Under the pieces are notes generated by a model. That model was not told the origin of the DNA, made no database searches, and saw only the letters and a program-made list of their open reading frames with translations. Of a stretch of DNA of 48,137 bases, positions 1 through 9,032 are shown piece by piece. A program made the translations under genes and the position numbers. Origin of the DNA: Gillisia sp. (GTDB lineage Bacteria; Bacteroidota; Bacteroidia; Flavobacteriales; Flavobacteriaceae); the NCBI GenBank assembly GCA_024635655.1, contig JAGXIL010000015.1, positions 1 through 48,137 on the forward strand, in the 5' to 3' direction. Positions within the stretch are counted from its first letter, which is position 1. Each line of letters starts with the position of its first letter.

Positions 1-722
1 CCGTGAAGGTCATCAATAATACCGGCGTTAGTAGTACCTCCCGTCGCTACAACGGCAAATAATCGTTTGCGTTGATTTTCATCGAGGTTTTCTATAGCCT
101 GTTGCATTTCTTTTCCCGTGAGGAATTCCCCTTCACACTCGATCAATAAAATATCTGCATCCATAACCTTTGCCATAGCATGCACTGAACTATGTGCCCC
201 TGTAGAAGTGATCAGCAAACCTTTCAAGGAATCATTTTCCGGATCTTTGATCCGCCACTGATGCCTGGCAGCAACAAGAGCTGATAGATTTGCTGCAGTA
301 CCCCCGCTGGTAAATACCCCAAAAGCACCGGAGGGTAAATCGGTAAGTTTAACCAGCCACTTCATGGCCTGGTTCTCACAAAAGATCCCTCCTGCCCCTT
401 CCATCCAGTATGCACCATGAATACTTGATGCCGAGGTCACCAGGTCAAACATGATCGCGGCCCGGGTAGGTGCTGCCGGAACAAAAGCGAGATGACGGGG
501 ATGATCTATGGGCACTGTGGCCTTTACCAGCACATCCCTAAAAAGCTTAAAAGCATTTTCACCGCCTATTCCATAAGGAGTAATAGTCTCCCCTACTAAT
601 TCGAATAATTCCGTTTCCTTTTTAGGGGAACCAAGCTCCGGCGTAACATTGGATATTCGGTCTATGGTATATTTCATGACATCCAGTGTCATTTCCACCA
701 GGTCCATATCAATGGAATGCAT
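1..722 (-). CDS. PLP-dependent group II decarboxylase, N-terminal part (3' end outside window)
   Basis: About 240 residues are visible, starting at the ATG read from 722 down, with GGAG about 10 nt upstream. The text matches the N-terminal half of the group II pyridoxal-phosphate decarboxylases (aromatic amino acid, glutamate and 2,4-diaminobutyrate decarboxylases): a segment with HPRHLAFVPAAPT, the stretch GAYWMEGAGG, and the cofactor-phosphate region FTSGGTAANLSAL, followed by TGAHSSVHAMAK, which would carry the His stacking on the PLP ring. The Schiff-base lysine lies beyond the window edge, so the active site cannot be fully checked. The substrate cannot be told from this half. The gene lies 4 nt downstream of bshC on the same strand and is probably cotranscribed with it. 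Confidence 0.88.
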   Translation of the reverse strand, partial: MHSIDMDLVEMTLDVMKYTIDRISNVTPELGSPKKETELFELVGETITPYGIGGENAFKLFRDVLVKATVPIDHPRHLAFVPAAPTRAAIMFDLVTSASSIHGAYWMEGAGGIFCENQAMKWLVKLTDLPSGAFGVFTSGGTAANLSALVAARHQWRIKDPENDSLKGLLITSTGAHSSVHAMAKVMDADILLIECEGEFLTGKEMQQAIENLDENQRKRLFAVVATGGTTNAGIIDDLH

Positions 723-726
723 CTTA

Positions 727-2340
727 TTATTCTCCAAGGGTCAAAATTTTAAATTGAAATTCAAATGGGTTCAGGTTATCTATAAGAAAAGGAATAAGTT
801 TGTCTCCGAATTCCAGATACATTTCTGAAAAATTGGTTTGCCGCTCCTGCAAAGCTTTATTGGGAAAAAGCTGGTTCTGAAGTTCGGCTATACGTGTGAC
901 CTCATCGGTTAATTTTCGCTTTTGTGCCTTTAACAATCGTTTTTCCAGGTGGTCCAAACCTTTTAATTGTTTAACTTCCTGGGCTTTTACTGCATTCAAG
1001 AAAGTAGGATCTGTTTGCTCCGCCAGTTTATACATCTCTTGAAATTGCTCCTGAAGATGTTGTTTCTGAGGCGAAAAATCTATGTCAATATTAGATATTT
1101 TCCGCACCTTCCGGTTTATCAATTCGTGCTGCTTCAAAAATAAATCAGCCTGGGAAATATTTAGTTTCTGCCTTTTTTGATTCTGTTTAGCAGTTTCTAT
1201 TAATGCCGAATTCCGGAGCAATAAAATTGGAAACGGAATATTTACAGCATCAAAATATTCCTTCAGTTCAAACCAGTACGCCAGCTCTCCGCCGCCACCT
1301 ATATAACATAAATTTGGCAGGATCACTTCCTGATATAAAGGACGCGTCATCACATTGGGGCTAAACCGCTGCGGATATTCATAAAGCTCTTTCAGGATCT
1401 CTTCTTTGCTCCAGGTAATTTCAGTTTCATTCACGTAGAATCTTCCTTCCTGCTCAATGATCCGTTCCCGAAGGCCGTTTGCCAGATAAAAAAGGTTGAT
1501 TTCCCTCGGGTTTACCTGCACCACATAACCTGCTTCTTTCATTTTTTCTGCAACAGGCGCTGTAGTTTTATGAGAGACCCGGGCCAGCAATTCCTGCTCC
1601 ATATAAGGTATATATTCTGCTTTTAGGTCTTTTGTATTGGCATCCAGAATAAGCAAACCCCGGTCCTTGAAAAGTTCGTTGGCAAGAAAACGGGTAGCTT
1701 CAGTTAAATTGGAATGTTCCAGATAAGAACGTTTAAATAGATTTTTTAAGGTTTCAGCAGTTTTTCCACCCCCAATTTCTGCAGAAAATAATGCAAATAC
1801 CTCCTCAAGACCTTCTGTTGATAAATTACCAACCGCATCTCTCCCGGCAGTGGGTTCATTGCTGTTCCATTTAAATTTTTTCCCCTTGAGGTTAAAAAAG
1901 CTGATCTCCTCAAAATCGTGATCCTCTGTAGCCATCCAGTAAACAGGAACAAAATTCTTATCGGGATATTTAGCCTCTAGTGCTGAAGCCAGGTTAATTG
2001 TAGTAACGATCTTGTACAGGAAGTATAAAGGACCGGTGAAAAGATTTAACTGGTGGCCGGTAGTCAAACTAAAAGTATTTTCTTCAGAAAGGGATTTAAT
2101 ATTCTTTAAGACTGCTTCAGAAATTTCCAGATTCTCATATTGTTGCTTAAATGCACTTACCAAAACTTCCCTTTTTGCAGAGGTATACGATTTTTGCTTT
2201 TCTTCAAACTGAGCTTTGAAGTTTGTAAGGTTTGGGAAACGATTATAAAGCTGTTTAACTTCCTTTTTTTGATCCAGATAATCAATTATGAGCGGGGTGT
2301 AGTAGTTGGTTTCTTTATAAGAAATGCAGTCTGCAGGCAT
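727..2340 (-). CDS. bshC: Bacillithiol biosynthesis cysteine-adding enzyme BshC
   Basis: The protein has 537 residues, about the length of Bacillus BshC. It adds L-cysteine to glucosaminyl-malate, the last step in making bacillithiol, the cytoplasmic low-molecular-weight thiol of Firmicutes and many Bacteroidota. The N-terminal part carries the Rossmann-like segment TTGHQLNLFTGPLYFLYKI (about residues 93-111) and the stretch PVYWMATEDHDFEEI typical of the family. The C-terminal part (about 420-510) is rich in Lys, Glu, Gln and Leu and fits the dimerising coiled coil. The ATG at 2340 is preceded by a good promoter with a leader of only about 10 nt, which supports this start. No bshA or bshB is in the window. 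The downstream gene is a PLP decarboxylase. Confidence 0.95.
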   Translation of the reverse strand: MPADCISYKETNYYTPLIIDYLDQKKEVKQLYNRFPNLTNFKAQFEEKQKSYTSAKREVLVSAFKQQYENLEISEAVLKNIKSLSEENTFSLTTGHQLNLFTGPLYFLYKIVTTINLASALEAKYPDKNFVPVYWMATEDHDFEEISFFNLKGKKFKWNSNEPTAGRDAVGNLSTEGLEEVFALFSAEIGGGKTAETLKNLFKRSYLEHSNLTEATRFLANELFKDRGLLILDANTKDLKAEYIPYMEQELLARVSHKTTAPVAEKMKEAGYVVQVNPREINLFYLANGLRERIIEQEGRFYVNETEITWSKEEILKELYEYPQRFSPNVMTRPLYQEVILPNLCYIGGGGELAYWFELKEYFDAVNIPFPILLLRNSALIETAKQNQKRQKLNISQADLFLKQHELINRKVRKISNIDIDFSPQKQHLQEQFQEMYKLAEQTDPTFLNAVKAQEVKQLKGLDHLEKRLLKAQKRKLTDEVTRIAELQNQLFPNKALQERQTNFSEMYLEFGDKLIPFLIDNLNPFEFQFKILTLGE

Positions 2341-2357
2341 ATATTTACTTTAAAATG

Positions 2358-2386
2358 TAAAGATACCGAAGATAAGGATTTTACAA
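2358..2386 (-). promoter_or_regulatory. Promoter of bshC
   Basis: On the minus strand TTG (2384-2386) is followed after 18 nt by TATCTTTA (2358-2365), close to the Bacteroidota consensus TTG-N19-TAnnTTTG. Transcription would start near 2351, about 10 nt before the bshC ATG. Confidence 0.6.
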
Positions 2387-2394
2387 TCTATTTT

Positions 2395-2425
2395 TTAGAT
2401 ATTTCCATGGCGTATAGTATCTTTA
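2395..2425 (+). promoter_or_regulatory. Probable promoter of the M14 peptidase gene
   Basis: TATCTTTA at 2418-2425 matches TAnnTTTG in seven of eight positions. The upstream TTA near 2395 is a poor -33 element. A start near 2432 leaves about a 22-nt leader to the ATG at 2455 and argues against the longer open frame that begins inside bshC. Confidence 0.45.
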
Positions 2426-2454
2426 CTTTTCTAATCCCGATTTCAACTCAATTA

Positions 2455-4953
2455 ATGAAAAAATTTTCTGTTTTTTTTGCTTTTCTTTTCCTGAATTATC
2501 CATTGCTTATTGCTCAAAATATTCAATCTCCTGAAGAATTTTTGGGTTACGAGCTAGGCACCCAATTCACCCGGCATGCAAATGTTGTGGACTATTTTGA
2601 GCATGTATCAAAAAACAGTGACCTGGTACAATACCATACCTACGGCAAAACCTATGAGCAACGCCCCCTTACTTACGCGGTGATCTCTACGGAAGCAAAC
2701 ATGGGTAACCTGGAAGATATAAGAAACAACCACCTTCGCAATACCGGTATGGAAAGTGGCACCTATAGCAAATCAGGTGAAAAAGCTATTGTTTGGTTAA
2801 GCTATAACGTCCATGGAAACGAATCTTCCAGTACTGAAGCCTCTATGCAAACATTGTATGAACTGGTAACTTCTGAAAAGGACTTGCTTGAAAATACGGT
2901 TGTAATCATGGACCCCTGTGTAAATCCTGATGGCCGTGACCGATATGCCAACTGGTATAACCAGGTGAAAACCACACCATATAATACCTCTCCATTAGCT
3001 GTTGAGCACAATGAGCCATGGCCCGGAGGAAGGCCAAATCATTATTTATTTGATCTAAACCGGGATTGGGCCTGGGCTACACAAGTAGAGACCCAACAAA
3101 GAATTAAGGTTTACAATCAATGGTTACCACATATACACGTAGATTTTCACGAACAGGGAATTAACGAACCCTATTATTTTGCTCCTGCGGCAGAGCCTTT
3201 CCATGAGATCATCACTCCCTTTCAAAGAGAGTTTCAAACCGAAATTGGGAAAAATCACGCCCGCTATTTTGATGAAGAAGGCTGGTTGTACTTCACTAAA
3301 GAACGTTTTGACCTGCTTTACCCAAGCTACGGAGATACCTACCCTACTTATATGGGAGCTATTGGAATGACCTACGAGCAAGCCGGGGGTGGTGGAGCCG
3401 GACTTGGAGTAGATACCCGTGAAGGTTACGAACTCAGCCTCGTAGATCGGGTACAGCATCATCATACTACAGGAATATCTACAGTTGAAGTTGCTGCAAG
3501 TAATGTTACCAAACTTAATTCTGCTTTTAATGAATTCTTCAGCAATAACGATGCTGAATACAAAAGTTATGCTTTAAACGGGGATCCTGATAAAATTGCG
3601 GCGTTAAAAGATTTGCTTGACCGCCACGAAATTTCATATAGTACTGCTGCTTCAGGAAAGATCAGCGGATACAATTACAACCAAAACAGATCTGATTTTG
3701 TTGCCAATGAAAATACCCTTGTGGTGAATTCTGACCAGCCTAAAGGAAAAATGGTGAAGGTTTTATTTGAGCCTGCAGCAAAGTTGAGTGATTCCCTTAC
3801 TTATGATATTACCGCATGGAGCTTGCCTTATGCCTACGGATTAGAGGCCGTAGCCAGTTCCAAAGCTGTAAATGAAAACTCCTCCCCTGCTACTGTGGCT
3901 TCCGTTTCCAATTCCGCTAACCCATCTGGTGCAGGTTATGTCACCAAATGGACCAGCATGCAGGATGCCCGTTTTCTGGCAGATCTATTAAATGAAGATA
4001 TCAGGGTGAGATTTAGTGAAACCGCATTTGAGAATAATGGTCAAAAATTTGGACCCGGTAGCCTGGTGATCACGAAAAGTGACAACAGAACAACAGATGA
4101 TTTTGATGCTAAAGTGGTAGCGATTGCCAATACCCACAACCGGCAACTAACTGCTGCCACAACCGGATTTTCAACCAGCGGACCAGATTTTGGCTCTCCG
4201 CAGGTGAAAATGGTGAATGCTCCACGAATTGGGGTGATACGGGGAGATGGTATCTCTTCTTTAAATTTTGGAGAGATCTGGCATTTCTTTGAACAGCAAC
4301 TTGAATACCCTGTAACCCCAATTGAAACGGAATATTTTAGCAGGGTGGACCTTGAAAAACTGGATGTTTTGATCTTACCTTCCGGTTATTACACGAGCAT
4401 TTTAGGTAAAAATGAACTAAACAAATTAACTGCCTGGGTACGTTCAGGCGGAAAAGTGATCGCTGTTGGAAATTCAGTTAAACATTTTGCCGGAAAAGAA
4501 GGTTTCGAACTGAAAGAAAATAAGAAAGAAACGCAGAAAGATACTTCCAAAACAGGAAATCTCACTCCCTATGATCAGAGAGAGCGGGAAGGTATAATGG
4601 AAACCATTACCGGAAGTATAGTGAAGACTAACGTTGACCAAACCCATCCCATGGCCTTTGGATATGATGATAATTATTTCAGCTTAAAATTGAGTACAGA
4701 CAGTTTTAGTCTGCTGGAGAATGGCTATAATGTGGCATACCTGCAGGATGATCCTGAGATCGTTTCGGGTTTTGCGGGAAGTGAAGCCAAAGGAATTATT
4801 GAAAATTCACTAACCTATGGCGTAGAACCTATGGGAAGAGGCAGTTTTGTTTATTTAGTTGACAATCCGCTTTTCAGGGCCTTCTGGGAAAACGGAAAAC
4901 TGTTTATGGCCAATGCAATCTTCTTTGTAAATAATGATGATCTAAGCAGGTAA
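2455..4953 (+). CDS. Secreted M14-family zinc carboxypeptidase
   Basis: From the ATG at 2455 the product has 832 residues. The frame is open further upstream, but that part lies opposite bshC, and the signal peptide MKKFSVFFAFLFLNYPLLIAQ begins at 2455. The M14 zinc site is visible: His120 and Glu123 in NVHGNESS, His232 in VDFHEQG, and the general-base Glu308 in MTYEQAGGG. An NPDGRDRYANWYN segment and a FDLNRDWAW segment are also family-typical. The C-terminal half (about 590-780) resembles the class I glutamine-amidotransferase-like fold often fused to these Bacteroidota carboxypeptidases. It should act on peptides in the periplasm or outside the cell. The next gene is also a secreted metallopeptidase. 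Confidence 0.92.
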   Translation: MKKFSVFFAFLFLNYPLLIAQNIQSPEEFLGYELGTQFTRHANVVDYFEHVSKNSDLVQYHTYGKTYEQRPLTYAVISTEANMGNLEDIRNNHLRNTGMESGTYSKSGEKAIVWLSYNVHGNESSSTEASMQTLYELVTSEKDLLENTVVIMDPCVNPDGRDRYANWYNQVKTTPYNTSPLAVEHNEPWPGGRPNHYLFDLNRDWAWATQVETQQRIKVYNQWLPHIHVDFHEQGINEPYYFAPAAEPFHEIITPFQREFQTEIGKNHARYFDEEGWLYFTKERFDLLYPSYGDTYPTYMGAIGMTYEQAGGGGAGLGVDTREGYELSLVDRVQHHHTTGISTVEVAASNVTKLNSAFNEFFSNNDAEYKSYALNGDPDKIAALKDLLDRHEISYSTAASGKISGYNYNQNRSDFVANENTLVVNSDQPKGKMVKVLFEPAAKLSDSLTYDITAWSLPYAYGLEAVASSKAVNENSSPATVASVSNSANPSGAGYVTKWTSMQDARFLADLLNEDIRVRFSETAFENNGQKFGPGSLVITKSDNRTTDDFDAKVVAIANTHNRQLTAATTGFSTSGPDFGSPQVKMVNAPRIGVIRGDGISSLNFGEIWHFFEQQLEYPVTPIETEYFSRVDLEKLDVLILPSGYYTSILGKNELNKLTAWVRSGGKVIAVGNSVKHFAGKEGFELKENKKETQKDTSKTGNLTPYDQREREGIMETITGSIVKTNVDQTHPMAFGYDDNYFSLKLSTDSFSLLENGYNVAYLQDDPEIVSGFAGSEAKGIIENSLTYGVEPMGRGSFVYLVDNPLFRAFWENGKLFMANAIFFVNNDDLSR

Positions 4954-5090
4954 ATATTGAATTCTGAATTCCCCTGGGGAACCCAATTATTTGGAAATCG
5001 TGAATATTATTCCTTGGCACCTGGAAAATAACGTGGCAGAAAAATTGCATAACCAAATAAACAAATAAAAAAAATACCCGTTACTTTCAT

Positions 5091-7907
5091 ATGACAAAGT
5101 TAAAATCGCTATTCCTGCTACCCCTGTTTCTGGTGTTTCTTAATATTTCTGCACAGGAACCGGGATATGATCTCAACATAGATTTCGAATCCTTTACGCT
5201 GAAAAATGGACTCAAAGTTATTCTGCACGTAGACAGATCAGACCCTGTGGTGGCTGTTGCTTTGACGAGCCATGTGGGTTCTGCCAGGGAAACGGAAGGA
5301 AGAACAGGATTTGCACATTTATTTGAACACCTGCTCTTTCTGGAATCTGAAAACCTGGGTAAAGGCGGCCTTGATAAATTAAGTGCACGCATAGGAGGCT
5401 CGGGGGCCAATGGTTCAACTAATAGAGACCGCACCAATTATTTCCAGACCGTTCCCAATGATGCACTGGAGAAGATGATATGGGCGGAAGCCGATAAACT
5501 GGGCTATTTCATAAATACTGTTACCGAACCTGTCTTGGCAAAGGAAAAACAAGTGGTAAAAAATGAAAAACGACAGGGAATTGATAACAGGCCTTACGGT
5601 CATACCAATTATGTTATTGATCAAAACCTTTATCCGGAGGGACATCCATATAGTTGGCAGATAATAGGATCTTTGGAAGATCTGCAAAATGCAACATTGC
5701 AGGAGGTGAAAGATTTTTTTAATCAATGGTATGTTCCCAATAATGTGGTACTAACCATTGCAGGAGATTTTGACAAGCAGCAGGCAAAGGATTGGGTGCA
5801 CAAATATTTTGATGAAATTGAAGCGGGACAGGAAATAAGCAAAAGAGAAAAAAGACCGGTTACCTTATCTGAAACCAAAAGTCTTTACTACGAAGATAAT
5901 TTTGCCAGACTTCCACAACTTACTATGGCCTGGCCATCAGTTTACTCCTACCACGAAGATTCATATGCACTGGAGATCCTCACGCAATATTTATCAGATG
6001 GAAAAAATGCACCCCTGTATCAAAATCTGGTTGAAGAAAAAGAACTTACAGATAATGTGAGAATGTACAACTATACTTCTGAATTGGCAGGACAACTTAT
6101 GCTTCAGGTAACGGCTTTTGATCAAAAGGAACTTGATGATGTGAAAGCAGGCATAGAAGAAACCATCAGCAATTTTGAAAAAGAGGGAATTCCGGAGAAA
6201 GACCTGAAACGTATCAAAGCCGGGCTGGAGACAGATTTTTATAACAGCATTTCAAGTGTGCTGGGAAAAGGATTTCAGCTGGCGCAGTACCAGATCTTTG
6301 CAGGCGATCCTAACGAGATCAATAAAAATGTCGATAAGATCATGGCGGTTACCCCCCGGGATGTGAAACGTGTATTTGAGAAATACATCAAAGGAAAGAA
6401 TTACGTAGCCACCAGTTTTGTCCCTAAAGGCCAAAAGGAACTTGCTTTATCAAATTCGGTTCCGGCTGAAGTTGTTGAAGAACAAATTGTGGAGGGCGCG
6501 GAAGATGAAGTAAGTGCAGACGCTGAAGTTGCTTATGAAAAGACGCCTTCAAGTTTTGACCGAAGTACGGAACCTCCATATTGGGGCACTCCCGAAGTTA
6601 AAACACCTGAAATATGGAAATCCCGTTTACCATCAGGAATGGACGTATTGGGAATAACTACAGATGAAGTCCCTCTTATAAGGTTTAGCCTTGAAATGGA
6701 AGGTGGATTACTCCTTGAAGACAGCAATAAAGTAGGAGTTTCCAATTTACTTGCAAACCTGATGACCAAAGGTACAAAAGACAGATCTCCCGAAGAACTG
6801 GAAGAAGCTATTGAACTCCTGGGCTCAAGCATTGATGTCAATGCAGGTGATGAAAAGATCACCATATCGGGAACCAGCCTTGCCCGAAATTTTGATAAAA
6901 CCATGGACCTGGTAAAAGAGATCCTTTTAGAGCCGCGATGGGATGAAGAGGAATTCAGGCTGGTAAAACAGCAGGCGCTTAGCAGGATCAAACAACAGGA
7001 AGCCAATCCTAACAGTATTGCGGAAAATGAGTTCAGAAAATTGATTTACGGGAAATATCACATTCTTAGCAATAACAACCTGGGAACATTAGAATCTGTA
7101 GAAAAGATCAACCTTCAGGATCTGAAGAATTATTATAAAAACAATTTAACCCCTTTAAGAGCTAATTTTCTGGCTGTGGGAGACCTTGACCGGAACAAAG
7201 CAGTTTCTTCCTTAAAAGGTATTTCAGCAAACTGGCAACCAAAATCGGTTAAAATTCCGGAATTTCCGGAACCGGAAGCACCTACAACAGCCAAAGTTTA
7301 CTTTTACGATGTCCCCGGTGCTAAACAATCTGTTATAAAAATTGGCGCCCCAGCACTAGCCGCTACAGAAGAAGATTTTTATCCTGCAGAAGTGATGAAT
7401 TACAGGTTAGGTGGCGGAGGATTTGCCTCACAACTTTTTCAGGAATTAAGAGAAGGAAAAGGCTATACTTATGGGATAAGATCGGGTTTTAGCGGCAGCA
7501 AATTAAAAGGCCCTTTTTCAGTAACCAGTGGGGTGAGGTCAAATATTACTTATGAGGCAGTAGACCTGGTCAAACAGATCATGGAAAACTATCCTGAAAG
7601 TTTGCAGCCTGAAGATCTTACCGTTACCCAGGGATTTATGGTTAAGAGTAATGCAAGGAAATTCGAAACGCTTAATGCCAAACTGGGAATGTTGAGTGAT
7701 ATTAGCAATTACGATCTTCCGGGCGATTACATCAGGCAGCGGGAAGAAACAGTAAATAATTTCAGCCTTGAAGACCTTCAAAATCTTGCAACCAAATATA
7801 TTGATCCCGATAAAATGATCTACCTCATCGTAGGTGATGCCGAAACCCAGTTGAACAAACTGGAAGGCCTGGGATTCGGAAAGCCTGTATTATTAAATAA
7901 TGAATAA
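5091..7907 (+). CDS. Secreted M16-family (insulinase/pitrilysin-like) metallopeptidase
   Basis: The product has 938 residues, the length of a two-unit M16 protein. A signal peptide (about residues 1-21, ending in ISAQ) directs it to the periplasm. The inverted zinc motif HxxEH is His76-Glu79-His80 in AHLFEHLLF, and Glu159 in VVKNEKRQG is the likely third ligand. The second unit (about 500-930) has no HxxEH and instead the LGGGGFASQLFQELREGKGYTYGI stretch of inactive partner domains, so one chain would form the whole clamshell. It follows the M14 gene by 137 nt, and its last 8 nt overlap the next gene. Its substrates are probably short peptides, which cannot be deduced here. Confidence 0.94.
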   Translation: MTKLKSLFLLPLFLVFLNISAQEPGYDLNIDFESFTLKNGLKVILHVDRSDPVVAVALTSHVGSARETEGRTGFAHLFEHLLFLESENLGKGGLDKLSARIGGSGANGSTNRDRTNYFQTVPNDALEKMIWAEADKLGYFINTVTEPVLAKEKQVVKNEKRQGIDNRPYGHTNYVIDQNLYPEGHPYSWQIIGSLEDLQNATLQEVKDFFNQWYVPNNVVLTIAGDFDKQQAKDWVHKYFDEIEAGQEISKREKRPVTLSETKSLYYEDNFARLPQLTMAWPSVYSYHEDSYALEILTQYLSDGKNAPLYQNLVEEKELTDNVRMYNYTSELAGQLMLQVTAFDQKELDDVKAGIEETISNFEKEGIPEKDLKRIKAGLETDFYNSISSVLGKGFQLAQYQIFAGDPNEINKNVDKIMAVTPRDVKRVFEKYIKGKNYVATSFVPKGQKELALSNSVPAEVVEEQIVEGAEDEVSADAEVAYEKTPSSFDRSTEPPYWGTPEVKTPEIWKSRLPSGMDVLGITTDEVPLIRFSLEMEGGLLLEDSNKVGVSNLLANLMTKGTKDRSPEELEEAIELLGSSIDVNAGDEKITISGTSLARNFDKTMDLVKEILLEPRWDEEEFRLVKQQALSRIKQQEANPNSIAENEFRKLIYGKYHILSNNNLGTLESVEKINLQDLKNYYKNNLTPLRANFLAVGDLDRNKAVSSLKGISANWQPKSVKIPEFPEPEAPTTAKVYFYDVPGAKQSVIKIGAPALAATEEDFYPAEVMNYRLGGGGFASQLFQELREGKGYTYGIRSGFSGSKLKGPFSVTSGVRSNITYEAVDLVKQIMENYPESLQPEDLTVTQGFMVKSNARKFETLNAKLGMLSDISNYDLPGDYIRQREETVNNFSLEDLQNLATKYIDPDKMIYLIVGDAETQLNKLEGLGFGKPVLLNNE

Positions 7908-8910
7908 CAAAGGTGGAAGAGCGGGTACCTTGGGAAAGTTATTCTCTCTTCCTCTTTTATATATTCATTTGCAGAAAAATCTCCGGAAGCAAAGAAAGTT
8001 CATTCGAAAAGAGTTGCACCCCGAATTGCTCCCTTTTCAAAACAGCAATGACGGAAGTATAACTGCTGCCGACATAAAAAAGATCACCTCCTACTATGCC
8101 CTTGGAGTTCCGGTAATTCTTGGAAAGGCCTTTAAAATTTTAACCGGAAAAAACTTCACTAAACAAGAGCGTTACTGTATTACTTTCTTAGGCGGAATTT
8201 CCGGGTTGCTCGATGACCTTTTTGATAATCCCCGAAAAGAGGTGAACCACCTGAAGGAATTCATACATGCTCCTGAAAATCTCGTACCCGGGAATTCTTA
8301 TGAGGCCTTACTTGTACATTTGTACCTGGCAGGATTATCAAAAGCTAAAAATGCCATGCGATTAAAAGAACAGGCAGGTAAGGTTTATGAGGCACAGCAA
8401 AAAAGTCTTATCCAAAAAAGAAAAATTTCCCCTGTTGATCTCAAACAGATAACTTTCTCAAAAGGAGGCTCCTCCTTTGTATTCTACAGGTTGTGCCTGG
8501 AAGATCCTTTAGAGGAAGCAGAAGAAAAACTGGTCTACCACCTGGGAGGCCTTATGCAGCTTGGAAACGATATCTTTGACCTTTGGGAAGATGTGCAGGC
8601 GAACACTTCTACTGTGGCTACTACCTCCACCGATATCACAAAACTTCGGAATTTATTTTCAGAAGAACTAAACCGTACCTACATACTGGCAGGAAATATC
8701 GATTATCCTCAAAAACAGGTCGATCATTTCCTAAACCTGATAAAACTGGGGCTTTCCAGGGTTTTTGTATGTCTGGACCAGTTTGAAAAACTACAGCTTC
8801 AAATTGGAGGTGCATTTCAACCAGAAAATTATGAGCGAAAGCAACTTATTTGTGATATGCAAAAAGCCTCTAATCAATTAAAAGCCATGAATTATTATCT
8901 CAGCCTGTAA
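7900..8910 (+). CDS. Class I isoprenoid-synthase-like protein
   Basis: The product has 336 residues. Its ATG lies inside the last codons of the M16 gene (8-nt overlap in another frame), pointing to translational coupling. The sequence is mostly helical and carries two acidic motifs in the right order and spacing for the class I isoprenoid synthase fold: Asp105-Asp106-Leu-Phe-Asp109 in GLLDDLFDNP, and Asn223-Asp224-x-x-Asp227-x-x-x-Asp231 in LGNDIFDLWEDV, resembling the DDxxD and NSE/DTE magnesium sites of terpene synthases. I recall flavobacterial proteins of this type being named only 'class 1 isoprenoid biosynthesis enzyme'. No substrate is known to me. No other prenyl-chain gene lies nearby. 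The N-terminal 45 residues are basic and could touch the membrane. Overall family confidence is moderate. Confidence 0.72.
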   Translation: MNNKGGRAGTLGKLFSLPLLYIHLQKNLRKQRKFIRKELHPELLPFQNSNDGSITAADIKKITSYYALGVPVILGKAFKILTGKNFTKQERYCITFLGGISGLLDDLFDNPRKEVNHLKEFIHAPENLVPGNSYEALLVHLYLAGLSKAKNAMRLKEQAGKVYEAQQKSLIQKRKISPVDLKQITFSKGGSSFVFYRLCLEDPLEEAEEKLVYHLGGLMQLGNDIFDLWEDVQANTSTVATTSTDITKLRNLFSEELNRTYILAGNIDYPQKQVDHFLNLIKLGLSRVFVCLDQFEKLQLQIGGAFQPENYERKQLICDMQKASNQLKAMNYYLSL

Positions 8911-9032
8911 TCCAAATATGTTACTACCTTATTTTACAGGTAAGTAGATAGAAAGGTGTCTCCTGAGAATTTATTATTCAATTTTGATGGAGGGTTAAGA
9001 TTTTCCATTAATTTCGGTAAAAAATTAATTAG

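Noticed and set aside
2140..2454. Longer N-terminus for the M14 peptidase gene.
   Set aside because: It lies antisense to bshC and its promoter, and a clean signal peptide starts at 2455.
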